Below are positions 41,657 to 50,090 of a stretch of 50,743 nt of DNA, one piece after another. The notes under the pieces were generated by a model, which saw only the letters and a program-made list of their open reading frames with translations, was not told the origin of the DNA and searched no databases. The position numbers and the translations under genes are program-made. This stretch comes from Pseudarthrobacter albicanus (GTDB taxonomy: Bacteria > Actinomycetota > Actinomycetes > Actinomycetales > Micrococcaceae): positions 1-50,743 of the forward strand of contig NZ_JAGPOT010000059.1 in the NCBI RefSeq assembly GCF_018224015.1, given 5' to 3'. How positions within the stretch are numbered: position 1 is the first letter of the stretch; each line of letters starts with the position of its first letter.

Positions 41657-41698
41657 AAGGCCAGTATCTCAAACTGGATATGGATTACAAGGCCAGTT
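41657..41698. promoter_or_regulatory. candidate MocR operator
   Basis: AAGGCCAGT occurs at 41657-41665 and again at 41689-41697, 32 bases (about three helical turns) apart, with an inverted AACTGG at 41672-41677 between them. Direct plus inverted half-sites of this kind are typical of MocR regulators. The region covers the whole 52-base gap between the divergent genes. Confidence 0.65.
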
Positions 41699-41717
41699 CT
41701 CCGGGAGGATGGATTCC

Positions 41718-42341
41718 ATGATGACCCGCAGACTCCTCCAGCTCCTTGTCGGCCTCGCCATGTACGGCGTTTCCCTGGCGATGTTCATCCGGGCCGGACT
41801 GGGCCTGGATCCCTGGGACGTCTTCCACCAGGGGCTTTCGGGCAAGGCCGGCCTGAGCATCGGGACCGTGGTGGTGATCGTCAGCTTCCTGGTATTGCTG
41901 CTCTGGATCCCGCTCCGGCAGTGGCCCGGCGTCGGGACGCTCTGCAACGCCGTGCTGGTGGGGGTCTTCGCGGACGCCGGCCTGGCCCTGATCCCGGAGT
42001 TCTCCCATCTCGGCGGCCAGATCGGCATGCTCGCCGGAGCCGTGGTCCTCAACGGGATCGCCTCGGCCTGCTACATCGGCGCCCGCCTGGGGCCCGGCGC
42101 CCGCGACGGCCTGATGACCGGGCTCGCCCGGCGCACGGGCTGGTCCGTGCGGGCGTCCCGGACCGGCATCGAGGTCGTGGTGCTGGGAGCAGGCTGGCTG
42201 CTGGGCGGCTCCATCGGTGTGGGCACGGTGGTCTACGCCGTTGCCATCGGGCCGCTGGTGCAGCTCCTGTTGCCGCGATTCATGGTGCCGGAGGTGAAGG
42301 CGCCCCGGCCCGTGACTCCGGACGCGGCCGTGCCCCTGTGA
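41718..42341 (+). CDS. YczE/YitT-type integral membrane protein
   Basis: A 207-residue membrane protein with five predicted helices: LLQLLVGLAMYGVSLAMFIR, the family motif AGLGLDPWDVFHQGLS, TVVVIVSFLVLLLW, GTLCNAVLVGVFADAGL and SIGVGTVVYAVAIGPLVQLL. GGGAGG lies nine bases before the ATG at 41718, so that start is preferred over 41709. Transported substrate unknown; the divergent PLP-binding regulator hints at vitamin B6 or amino-compound transport. Confidence 0.85.
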   Translation: MMTRRLLQLLVGLAMYGVSLAMFIRAGLGLDPWDVFHQGLSGKAGLSIGTVVVIVSFLVLLLWIPLRQWPGVGTLCNAVLVGVFADAGLALIPEFSHLGGQIGMLAGAVVLNGIASACYIGARLGPGARDGLMTGLARRTGWSVRASRTGIEVVVLGAGWLLGGSIGVGTVVYAVAIGPLVQLLLPRFMVPEVKAPRPVTPDAAVPL

Positions 42342-42370
42342 CGAGCGATGACGCTGATTGGTCCCGGCGA

Positions 42371-42432
42371 GGCGCAAAATCCCTGGCGCGGCGGGAATCC
42401 GAATGCCGGCCGCGTGGGGTAATTTGAGCGTC
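42371..42432. repeat. dispersed palindrome, GCGCAAAATCCCTGG family, copy 2
   Basis: GCGCAAAATCCCTGGCG at the left and GGGTAATTTGAGCGTC at the right align with the arms of the element at 38851-38908, in the same order and at similar spacing. It lies between the convergent yczE-like and nei2 genes. Confidence 0.6.
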
Positions 42433-42467
42433 GCCGGTCCGGACTCGGCGCGTGGTGGAGCGCGGTC

Positions 42468-43310
42468 CTATGCCGCCGGCTGGCACACGGGACAGAAATA
42501 GATGTCCCGTTCCTCGGTCCCCGTCGCCCTGCCCAGGACCCCGCGGCGCACCGGGGTGCCGCACTTCAGGCAGGGCTGGTGCTCGCGGCGGTAGACCCAG
42601 TAGGTGGACCGGCCGGCCGTCCGGCCCATGGGAAGGCCCGCCGGCAGGCCCCGCGCGTTCAGCACGGTGGTCCGTCGGCCGGGCCCCAGATTGGCTTCCA
42701 GGAGGGCTTTGGCGTCGCTGATGAGGGCGGGCAGGTCAGCCACCGCGGACACGGGCGATGCCGGGTGGACGCCGGAGAGGAAACAGGCCTCGCAGCGGTA
42801 GATGTTGCCGATCCCGGCCAGGTTCCGCTGGTCCAGGAGCGCGACGCCGATCGGGACCCCGGGCGCCGCGCGGATCCGCCGTTCGGCCTCGGCGGGGTCC
42901 CAGTCCGGCCCCAGCAGGTCCGGGCCGAGGTGCCCCACGATCGAGTCCTCCTCCGCGGTCCGGATGACCTCAAGAATGCCGAGCGAAAACCCGACGGCGT
43001 CTGCCGCCGCGGTGCTCAGCACGCACCGGGCAGTGAACCCGGGTTTGCGCCACCGGCCGCCCGGCGGGTAGATCTGCCAGGCCCCCTCCATTTTCAGGTG
43101 CGAGTGGACGGTCAGGCGGTCCGCCGGCGACGGACCCTGCAGCCGCATGAGCAGGTGCTTGCCGCGCGGGACCACCTCATCCACGGTCCAGCCGTCCAGC
43201 TTGAGCGTCGCGAAGCGGGGCACCCGGAAGTCGGAGGAGATCAGTTGCCGGCCGGCCAGTGCGGCGTGAAGCTGCGCGGCCGCGCGGAAGACGGAGTCGC
43301 CCTCAGGCAC
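42468..43310 (-). CDS. nei2: Fpg/Nei-family DNA glycosylase (endonuclease VIII type)
   Basis: Base-excision repair enzyme of 280 residues that removes oxidised bases and nicks the abasic site. The N-terminus MPEGDS gives the catalytic Pro and Glu after Met removal, and the conserved Lys is in PRGKHLLMRL. The helix-two-turn-helix is in RNLAGIGNIYRCEACFLSGV. The C-terminal zinc finger is C-x2-C with a distal C-x2-C (CLKCG and CPVC). It overlaps lhr by eight bases, a conserved actinobacterial pairing. Confidence 0.9.
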   Translation of the reverse strand: MPEGDSVFRAAAQLHAALAGRQLISSDFRVPRFATLKLDGWTVDEVVPRGKHLLMRLQGPSPADRLTVHSHLKMEGAWQIYPPGGRWRKPGFTARCVLSTAAADAVGFSLGILEVIRTAEEDSIVGHLGPDLLGPDWDPAEAERRIRAAPGVPIGVALLDQRNLAGIGNIYRCEACFLSGVHPASPVSAVADLPALISDAKALLEANLGPGRRTTVLNARGLPAGLPMGRTAGRSTYWVYRREHQPCLKCGTPVRRGVLGRATGTEERDIYFCPVCQPAA

Positions 43311-46300
43311 GGATCCTCAGTCCCTTCGGGGTGGAGTAGGCGCCGGCCTGGGCCAGGGCGGCGGCGACGGGAGTGTCCAGCAGGCCGTGGCCGTTGACCT
43401 TTTCCATGATCAGCTTGTCCACCGCGCCGCGTTTCACCACCCCCACCAGGGCCGCGCCGGCCGCGGCCAGGACCGCGGGGTCCTCGCTGAACGCCAGCAG
43501 GGTCTTGCCTCCTCGCTCCACATAGAGGATCAGGGCGCCGTCGACGAGCACCACGAGGGCCCCGGCCTTCCGGCCGGGCCGGTGCCCGGTGCCGGCCTCG
43601 GCGTTGAGGGCAGGCCACGGCAGGGCCGCGCCGTAGGCGTTGGCCGGGTCCGTCGCGGCGAGGGCCAGCGCGACCGGCTCGGGCTTGGACAGCTGGGTGT
43701 CCTCGGCGAAGGACCGCAGCCGGTCCACCGTGGCAGGCACGGCAAACTGCGCGGCCCCGAGGTGTTCGATGAAGTAGCCCCGCCGGCACCGTCCCGCTTC
43801 CTCCAGCCTGGCCAGTACCTTGTACATGAGGCCGAAGCCGCCCAGGATGTTCTCCGCCATGACCGATCCGCGGGTGACCACGCCGTACCGGTCCAGCAGG
43901 AGTTCGGCGGTGGCCCGGGCATGGATGGTGGGGTCCAGCTCCGGGGCGGGCAGCGCGGACCAGCGGCCCGCGGCGAGCGGAGGGGCAGGCGCGGTGCCGG
44001 TGACGGAACCGTAGCGGCCGCCGGTGAGTCCGGGCGAGCCCAGCAACCCGGTGCCGTGGGCGCGTCCCAGCCGGCTCAGCCTCGGTGCCCGGGCCCGCGG
44101 CGCGCGGGCGACCTGCCGGTGGGCGGTGTGGCCGCCGGCGATCAGGGCGCGCACGGGGGCGAAGGTGTCCCCGGTGATCCGGCCCGCCCAGGCGAGGTCC
44201 CAGAGCGCGGCGACCACGTCCTGGTCGCCCAGCACCGAGTCCATGCCGCCGGCGATGTCCTTCAGCTGGCGGAAGAAGTAGCCGCCGCCGTTGTTGCGCA
44301 GATGGTCCAGGAGGCGCTGTTGCGCGTCGCCGGGGACGAAGTCCACGGCCGGGTTCAGCGTCAGTTCGGCCGAATCGGCAAGGTGCAGGCTCACCCAGCC
44401 GTCGTTGCCCGGCAGCGGGCCCGCGCCGGACCACAGGACCTCGCCGGCCGCCATGAGCTCGTCCAGCATGGCCGGCTGGTAGTCGGTGATCCGTCCGGCC
44501 AGGACCAGCGGCTCCCAGGCAGAGGCGGGCACGGGTACGCCGGAGAGCTGGTCGATGGCGGTGATGATGCCGTCCAGCCCGCGCAGCGCCGACTGCCCGC
44601 GGCGGCTTCCGGGTGTGCGGACGTTTTGCCAGGCAGGAAGGAAGCGGCCGTACGCGGCCGTGTCCACGGGCTCGACCTCTGCCCGGAGCGCGGCGAGGGA
44701 ACGGCGGCGGAGCTTGCGCAGGACCTCGGCGTCGCACCATTCGCTGACTCCCGCCAGAGGCAGAACGACAGACGGGGCGGCGGGCGCCGGCGCGCCCGTG
44801 TCTGCTTTGCCCGGCGCCCCGCCGGGCGTCTCGCCCGGGGCCGGGGCGTGGGGACGGAACTCGCCTTCCACCACGCGTCCGTCCGCGGCGAGCCGCTTCA
44901 GCGCGGTGCCGACGACGGCGACGCCGAGTCCCAGCCGGGCGGCGGCTTCGGCGGAGGTGAAGGGCCCGTGGGTGCGGGCATACCGCGAGACGAGGTCGCC
45001 CAGCGGATCCGCGACAGGCTCGATGAAGGCCAGCGGCACGCCCATCGGCAACGGCACGCCGAGGGCGTCGCGCAGCCGGGCGGCGTCCTCCACCGCGGCG
45101 TAGCGCTCGGCGCCGCCGACGTTGACCTTGATGGCGCGGTGGGCGCGCTGGAGGGCTGCCAGGTGCGCGGTTGCGTTGGCTAGGGTCTCGACGGTTTCGA
45201 CAGGCTCAACCACCGGGGTTTCGACAGGCTCAACCCCGACAGGCTCAACCACCGATGAAGGTTCCAGCCGGGCCGCGACTTCCCCGGGCGCGAGCGGGCC
45301 CAGCAGGCGGAGCAGGTCCGCGACGCCTTCCAGGCCGCGCACCTTCCGGTCCGGTGCCAGGCGCTGCAGCTCGCGTTCGGTGGCGTCGATGACCTGGGCG
45401 TCGAGCAGCTCGCGCAGCTCCACCCGGCCCAGCAGTTCGTTGAGCAGGGTGGAATCCAGGGCGAGCGCGGCCGCCCGGCGTTCGGCGAGCGGGGAATCGC
45501 CCTCGTAGAGGAACTGCGCGACGTAGCCGAACAGCAGGGACTTGGAAAACGGCGACGGCTGCTGCGTGGTGGTCTCCACGATCCGCAGCTCGCGGCGCTC
45601 GATGGAGGCCGCGATGTCCTTCAAGGCGGGAAGATCGTAGACGTCCTGCAGGCATTCGCGCACGGTTTCCAGCACGATCGGGAACGTGGGGTATTTCCGG
45701 GCGACGTCCAGCAGCTGGGCGGAGCGCTGCCGCTGCTGCCACAGGGGCTGCCGCTTCCCGGGAGTCTGCCGTGGCAACAGCAGGGCACGCGCGGCGCACT
45801 CACGGAAACGGGAGGCGAACAGGGCGCTGCCGCCGACCTCCGCCGTCACGATCTGCTCCAGCTCCTCGGGGTCGAAGAGGAAGAGCTCGGCGCCGGGCGG
45901 TTCGTCCTCCATCATGGGGACCCGCAGCACGATCCCGTCGTCGGCGGCCATCGCGGAGCCGTCCATCCCGTAGCGCTGGTGCAGCCGCTGCCCGACGGCC
46001 AGGGCCCAGGGTGCATGGACCGGCATGCCGAAGGGGCTGTGCAGCACCACCCGCCAGTCGCCGAGTTCGTCATGGAAACGCTCCACCACGAGGGTGGTGT
46101 CACAGGGGACCACCCCGGTGGCCTGCTGCTGTTCGGCCAGGTACTGGATCAGGTTGTTCGCCGCGAAGTCGTCCAGGCCGCTGGCCCTGCAGCGTTCGGT
46201 GGCGGGCCCGACGTCGGACGCCGACAGTTCGCGCACGAACGCGCCCAGCGCCCGGCCCAGGTCCACCGGCCGGCCGAGGGAATCGCCCTTCCAGAAGGGG

Positions 46301-48342
46301 AGCTTGCCGGGCTGGCCGAAGGCGGGGGAGACCAGGACGCGGTCGTGGGTGATGTCCTCGATCTTCCAGCTGGTCGCGCCGAGGGCAAAGACGTCGCCCA
46401 CGCGGGATTCGTAGACCATTTCCTCGTCGAGTTCGCCGACGCGGCGCCCGCCCTTGGCCGCCGCCGCGGCCGGGCTCGCGGCCCTGCCGTCCGCGGCTGC
46501 ACCGCCGGCGGAGCCCGGGGAGCCGGTGCCCTCCGCCTCGGTGCCGATGATGTAGACGCCGAACAGCCCGCGGTCCGGGATGGTTCCGCCGGACGTGACG
46601 GCCAGCCGCTGCGCGCCCGGGCGGCCCTCGAGGGTGCCTGCGTTGCGGTCCCAGATGATCCGGGGCCGCAATTCCGCGAATTCGTCCGAGGGGTAGCGGC
46701 CCGCCAGCAGGTCCAGGGTCGCCTCGAAGGCTGAACGGGGGAGCGAGGCGAAGGGGGCCGACCGCCGGAGGGTGGAGAACCATTCCTCCACGTCGATGGC
46801 GCCCAGGGCGGCGGCGGCGACGGTCTGCTGGGCCAGGATGTCCAGCGGGTTGGCCGGGACGCTGAGCCGCTCGATCTTGCCGCCGAGCATCCGTTCCACC
46901 GTGATGGCCGTGTGCACGAGGTCCGCGCGGTGCTTCGGGAACAGGACGCCCTGGGAGATCTCGCCGACCTGGTGCCCGGCGCGGCCCACCCGCTGCAGCC
47001 CGCTGGCCACCGACGGCGGGGACTCCACCTGCACCACGAGGTCCACGGCGCCCATGTCGATGCCGAGTTCCAGGGAGGACGTGGCCACCACGCAGCGCAG
47101 CCGGCCGGACTTCAGGTCGTCCTCGATCAGGGCGCGCTGGTCCTTGGACACCGAGCCGTGGTGGGCCCGGGCCAGCACCGGATCGGCGCCGGCGGTGCTG
47201 CCGGCCTGCGCCATCATGTGCGCCGGCGTGGCCGTCGACGCCGGCACCGTGGCCCCGCCCGGCGGTGCGCCTGCCGGGGAGGCGGACTCCACGGCATCCC
47301 AGCCGCCGCCCGCGGCCACGAGCTGGCGCTCGGCGTAGATCTCGTTGAGCCTGGCGGTCAGCCGTTCGGCGAGCCTGCGGGAATTGGCGAACACGATGGT
47401 GGACTGGTTGGCCAGCACCAGATCCACGATCTTCTCCTCCACATGCGGCCAGATGGACGCCTGCGGCTGCAGCCCGGACGCCGGGCCGGAGTCGAACGCC
47501 GCGGCCGCGACCTGGAGATCGGACATGTCCTCCACCGGGACGGAGACTGTCAGGTCCCAGTTCTTCCGCGACGGCGGGGCGACGATTTCCACCGGTGCCG
47601 ATCCGGCCAGGAACTGCGCAACAAGCTCCCTGGGCTCCACGGTGGCCGAGAGGCCGATCCGCTGGGCGGGTTTGGGCAGCAGGGCATCGAGGCGTTCCAG
47701 CGATACCGCCAGGTGCGCACCCCGCTTCGTGCCGGCCACGGCGTGGACCTCGTCGACGATGATGGTGTCGACCTCGCTGAGGGTCTCCCGCGCCTTGGAG
47801 GTCAGCATCAGGAACAGGGACTCGGGGGTGGTGATGAGGATGTCCGGCGGGTGGCTGAGCAGCGAGCGGCGGTCAGACGCCGGGGTGTCCCCGGAGCGGA
47901 CCCCGACGGTGATCAGCGGCGCGGGCAGCCCGAGGCGCTTGGCGGTCTGGGTGATGCCGATCAGCGGGGCGCGGAGGTTGCGTTCGACGTCGACGCCCAG
48001 CGCCTTGAGCGGGGAAATGTACAGCACCCGGGTATTCCGCCTGGGTGCCTTCCGCCGCGTGCCCTTCAGCGCCGCCGCGTCCAGGCCGGGCAGTTCCGGC
48101 GGCCCGGCGGGGGCAGCGGCCAGCAGCCGGTCCAGCGTCCAGAGGAAGGCCGCGAGCGTCTTGCCGGATCCGGTGGGGGCGACGACTAGGGCATGCGATC
48201 CGGAGGAGATGGCGTTCCAGGCGCCGTCCTGGGCCGGGGTGGGCGCGGAAAAGGCACCCAGGAACCAGTCCCGGGTCGGCCGGCTGAACCGGTCCATGGC
48301 ACCGGCCGCACGTGCTCCGCCGGCGAGCTCACGCCCCTTCAT
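43303..48342 (-). CDS. lhr: Lhr-type ATP-dependent helicase
   Basis: Large 1679-residue superfamily 2 helicase of the Lhr family, implicated in DNA repair. Helicase motifs are APTGSGKTLAAFLWTLDRLL (I), DEVHAV (II, Asp-Glu-Val-His), GLSATVEP (III), ATSSLELGIDMGAVDLV (IVa-V) and QRVGRAGHQ (VI). The long C-terminal half carries the Lhr winged-helix and core regions and is full length. Two Ala/Gly/Pro-rich loops occur near motif IV and in the middle. A short repeat-derived segment, VEPVGVEPVETPVVEPVET, lies at about residue 1040. The start may be the later ATG at 48297 (MDRFSRPTRDWF). Coupled to nei2 downstream. Confidence 0.93.
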   Translation of the reverse strand: MKGRELAGGARAAGAMDRFSRPTRDWFLGAFSAPTPAQDGAWNAISSGSHALVVAPTGSGKTLAAFLWTLDRLLAAAPAGPPELPGLDAAALKGTRRKAPRRNTRVLYISPLKALGVDVERNLRAPLIGITQTAKRLGLPAPLITVGVRSGDTPASDRRSLLSHPPDILITTPESLFLMLTSKARETLSEVDTIIVDEVHAVAGTKRGAHLAVSLERLDALLPKPAQRIGLSATVEPRELVAQFLAGSAPVEIVAPPSRKNWDLTVSVPVEDMSDLQVAAAAFDSGPASGLQPQASIWPHVEEKIVDLVLANQSTIVFANSRRLAERLTARLNEIYAERQLVAAGGGWDAVESASPAGAPPGGATVPASTATPAHMMAQAGSTAGADPVLARAHHGSVSKDQRALIEDDLKSGRLRCVVATSSLELGIDMGAVDLVVQVESPPSVASGLQRVGRAGHQVGEISQGVLFPKHRADLVHTAITVERMLGGKIERLSVPANPLDILAQQTVAAAALGAIDVEEWFSTLRRSAPFASLPRSAFEATLDLLAGRYPSDEFAELRPRIIWDRNAGTLEGRPGAQRLAVTSGGTIPDRGLFGVYIIGTEAEGTGSPGSAGGAAADGRAASPAAAAAKGGRRVGELDEEMVYESRVGDVFALGATSWKIEDITHDRVLVSPAFGQPGKLPFWKGDSLGRPVDLGRALGAFVRELSASDVGPATERCRASGLDDFAANNLIQYLAEQQQATGVVPCDTTLVVERFHDELGDWRVVLHSPFGMPVHAPWALAVGQRLHQRYGMDGSAMAADDGIVLRVPMMEDEPPGAELFLFDPEELEQIVTAEVGGSALFASRFRECAARALLLPRQTPGKRQPLWQQRQRSAQLLDVARKYPTFPIVLETVRECLQDVYDLPALKDIAASIERRELRIVETTTQQPSPFSKSLLFGYVAQFLYEGDSPLAERRAAALALDSTLLNELLGRVELRELLDAQVIDATERELQRLAPDRKVRGLEGVADLLRLLGPLAPGEVAARLEPSSVVEPVGVEPVETPVVEPVETVETLANATAHLAALQRAHRAIKVNVGGAERYAAVEDAARLRDALGVPLPMGVPLAFIEPVADPLGDLVSRYARTHGPFTSAEAAARLGLGVAVVGTALKRLAADGRVVEGEFRPHAPAPGETPGGAPGKADTGAPAPAAPSVVLPLAGVSEWCDAEVLRKLRRRSLAALRAEVEPVDTAAYGRFLPAWQNVRTPGSRRGQSALRGLDGIITAIDQLSGVPVPASAWEPLVLAGRITDYQPAMLDELMAAGEVLWSGAGPLPGNDGWVSLHLADSAELTLNPAVDFVPGDAQQRLLDHLRNNGGGYFFRQLKDIAGGMDSVLGDQDVVAALWDLAWAGRITGDTFAPVRALIAGGHTAHRQVARAPRARAPRLSRLGRAHGTGLLGSPGLTGGRYGSVTGTAPAPPLAAGRWSALPAPELDPTIHARATAELLLDRYGVVTRGSVMAENILGGFGLMYKVLARLEEAGRCRRGYFIEHLGAAQFAVPATVDRLRSFAEDTQLSKPEPVALALAATDPANAYGAALPWPALNAEAGTGHRPGRKAGALVVLVDGALILYVERGGKTLLAFSEDPAVLAAAGAALVGVVKRGAVDKLIMEKVNGHGLLDTPVAAALAQAGAYSTPKGLRIRA
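45195..45250. repeat. TTTCGACAGGCTCAACC repeat inside lhr
   Basis: Three copies: TTTCGACAGGCTCAACC at 45195-45211 and 45219-45235, and CGACAGGCTCAACC at 45237-45250. The sequence is one I know as a common intergenic repeat in actinobacteria. Here it lies within lhr and is translated on the reverse strand as VEPVET-type repeats without breaking the frame. Confidence 0.8.
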
Positions 48343-48473
48343 TCCTCCATCATGCCTTACGGCACCGACAGTATCCGGCGGCCCGTATCCGGGGTCCGGT
48401 CCGGGGCCCGGCCGTACCGTCAGCCCGGTAGCGAGCCCGACTCAGCCTGGCTCCGGCGCACCGCCGGCCGGCG

Positions 48474-49127
48474 CTACTTGGCCTGGAAGGCCTCGATGAT
48501 CAGCAGGTTGATGCCGGCGTTGCTGCAGGCGTCCCGGGGCTGGGCGAGGAACAGCGAGGCGGTGTCCTCGGGCGGGTAGATCCTGAGGCCGGCCGCCGGG
48601 ACCCGGGTGCAGTCCGTGTAGTTGGCGGCCTGGGTGTAGCGCAGCACCGCGGTGCCCGCCTGGCCCGGCGCGAGCAATACGTCGGTGACCGGGATCGACT
48701 CGTCCCGGGTTGCGGGCGCACCGATTGGCTCGCCGTTGGCGTCCGCGGTGAGGGAGACTCCCGCGTACCCCTTCAGCAGGCAGGGCCCGGTGCCGGAGTT
48801 CGTCAGGATCAGCTGCTGGTAGACGCTGCCGGCCGCACCGCCGCCGGTGGAATCGGTGCTGGCCGTCAAGCCTGCGGCCTTGCAGAGCGCCGGGCCGGAC
48901 TGGGTGGTCGGCTGCGCGCCCGGCGGGGCGGACGACGGCGCCGAGGCGGACTCATCCGCGGAGGCGCCGGAGCTGTTCGACGGGCTCGACGCGCTTGCCG
49001 TGGGTGCCGCCGGTCCGGTGGTGGACTGGGGCTGCGCCGCGCCGGCCCCGCAGCCGCTGAGCAGGAGCGCTGCCGCGGCAGCCGCCGTCGTAAGTACCAG
49101 GATGTTCTTGGTTCGCTGAGGCCTCAT
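48474..49127 (-). CDS. DUF4232 lipoprotein
   Basis: A 217-residue exported lipoprotein with signal peptide and lipobox LSGC at residues 23-26. A Ser/Ala/Thr/Pro-rich linker of about 60 residues follows. The DUF4232 domain starts at CKAAGLTAS and shows QLILTNSGTGPCLLKGYAGV and CTRVPAAGLRIYPP. Four cysteines in the domain could form two disulfides. Function of the family is unknown. The gap 48343-48473 before it holds no feature I can support. Confidence 0.85.
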   Translation of the reverse strand: MRPQRTKNILVLTTAAAAAALLLSGCGAGAAQPQSTTGPAAPTASASSPSNSSGASADESASAPSSAPPGAQPTTQSGPALCKAAGLTASTDSTGGGAAGSVYQQLILTNSGTGPCLLKGYAGVSLTADANGEPIGAPATRDESIPVTDVLLAPGQAGTAVLRYTQAANYTDCTRVPAAGLRIYPPEDTASLFLAQPRDACSNAGINLLIIEAFQAK

Positions 49128-49338
49128 GGCTCAACTTTCATGCCCGCCGTTGCCTTAGTCAACGATGCCACGACGGCGGGTCCTGATTGATGACCGGATT
49201 GTGATTTCCGGGCCCGCGTCCAGCCGCAGGACCGGGCGGCCCGGCGTCACGGAAGCCGCCCAAGGCGTTTCCAAGGTTGCTGGGCCGTAGAATCGGCAGT
49301 ACGTCCCGCTTTGAACCTCCACCCGGAAAGGACCGCCG

Positions 49339-49980
49339 ATGACGACGCGTGCTTCTTTCCGGGTGTTCCGCAGCAGTCTGATCGGATCCATCATCCTCGG
49401 CCTCGCGGCCGGCGGACACCTGGCCGGCGGACACCTGGCCGGCGGACACCTGGCCGGCGGCGGACGGTTGCCGGACCCGGCGGTCCTGGCCGCGCTCTGC
49501 GCCGTGGCGGTCGTCCCGGTGGCCGCGCTGACGCGCTTCCAGCTGTCCTTCCCTGTCCTGGCCGGGCTGATCGGGGCCGGGCAGGCCTGGCTTCACTGGT
49601 CGTTCTCTGCGCTGTACGCCGGAAAACCCATGGTTCCGGCCCCGATGGTCCAGAGCCATACCGGGCACGTTGCCTCTGCCGTGCCCGCCGAGGTATTCAG
49701 TTCCGGCATGACGGCTTCTTCGGCCGGAGCCGACGGCCTCATGTTCGCCGCGCACGCCGCCGCGACCCTGGGTACGGCGGTGTTGCTGGCCCGCGGAGAA
49801 CGGGCGCTGTCGGCGCTGGCCGCCTGGTGGCGCCCCCTGGTGCGGCTTCCCGAACCTGTCACGATCGTGCCGGGGCGCGTCCCCGGACCCGCCCCGGCGC
49901 CCGTCGTTCTTCCCCTGGACTGTCTTGGCCGCCGTCTGCCGCCCCGGCGCGGCCCTCCGGCATTCGTGCCCGCCGCCTGA
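49339..49980 (+). CDS. membrane protein with GGHLA repeats, copper-locus type
   Basis: A 213-residue membrane protein with about four hydrophobic segments (SSLIGSIILGLAAG, PAVLAALCAVAVVPVAALTR, FPVLAGLIGAGQAWLHWSFS, GLMFAAHAAATLGTAVLLA). Between the first two, a 15-base unit GGCGGACACCTGGCC is repeated at 49411, 49426 and 49441, encoding GGHLA three times. Several His and Met residues follow in the loop (MVPAPMVQSHTGHVASA). GAAAGGACC precedes the ATG. It lies 110 bases upstream of a ycnI gene, and such membrane proteins often accompany YcnI/CopC, so a copper role is plausible but inferred. Confidence 0.7.
   Translation: MTTRASFRVFRSSLIGSIILGLAAGGHLAGGHLAGGHLAGGGRLPDPAVLAALCAVAVVPVAALTRFQLSFPVLAGLIGAGQAWLHWSFSALYAGKPMVPAPMVQSHTGHVASAVPAEVFSSGMTASSAGADGLMFAAHAAATLGTAVLLARGERALSALAAWWRPLVRLPEPVTIVPGRVPGPAPAPVVLPLDCLGRRLPPRRGPPAFVPAA
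49411..49455 (+). repeat. 15-bp tandem repeat coding GGHLA
   Basis: Three identical units, GGCGGACACCTGGCC, at 49411-49425, 49426-49440 and 49441-49455, in frame with the host gene. Confidence 0.85.
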
Positions 49981-50090
49981 GACGGTCCCTTTCGCACACG
50001 GATGAGGACCGCAGGCGTGGCGCTGCTTACCGGACGGACACTGCGCCGGCCGGTCCCCCACCCGTTTCCTTTTGTGAAAGGCACCATGCC

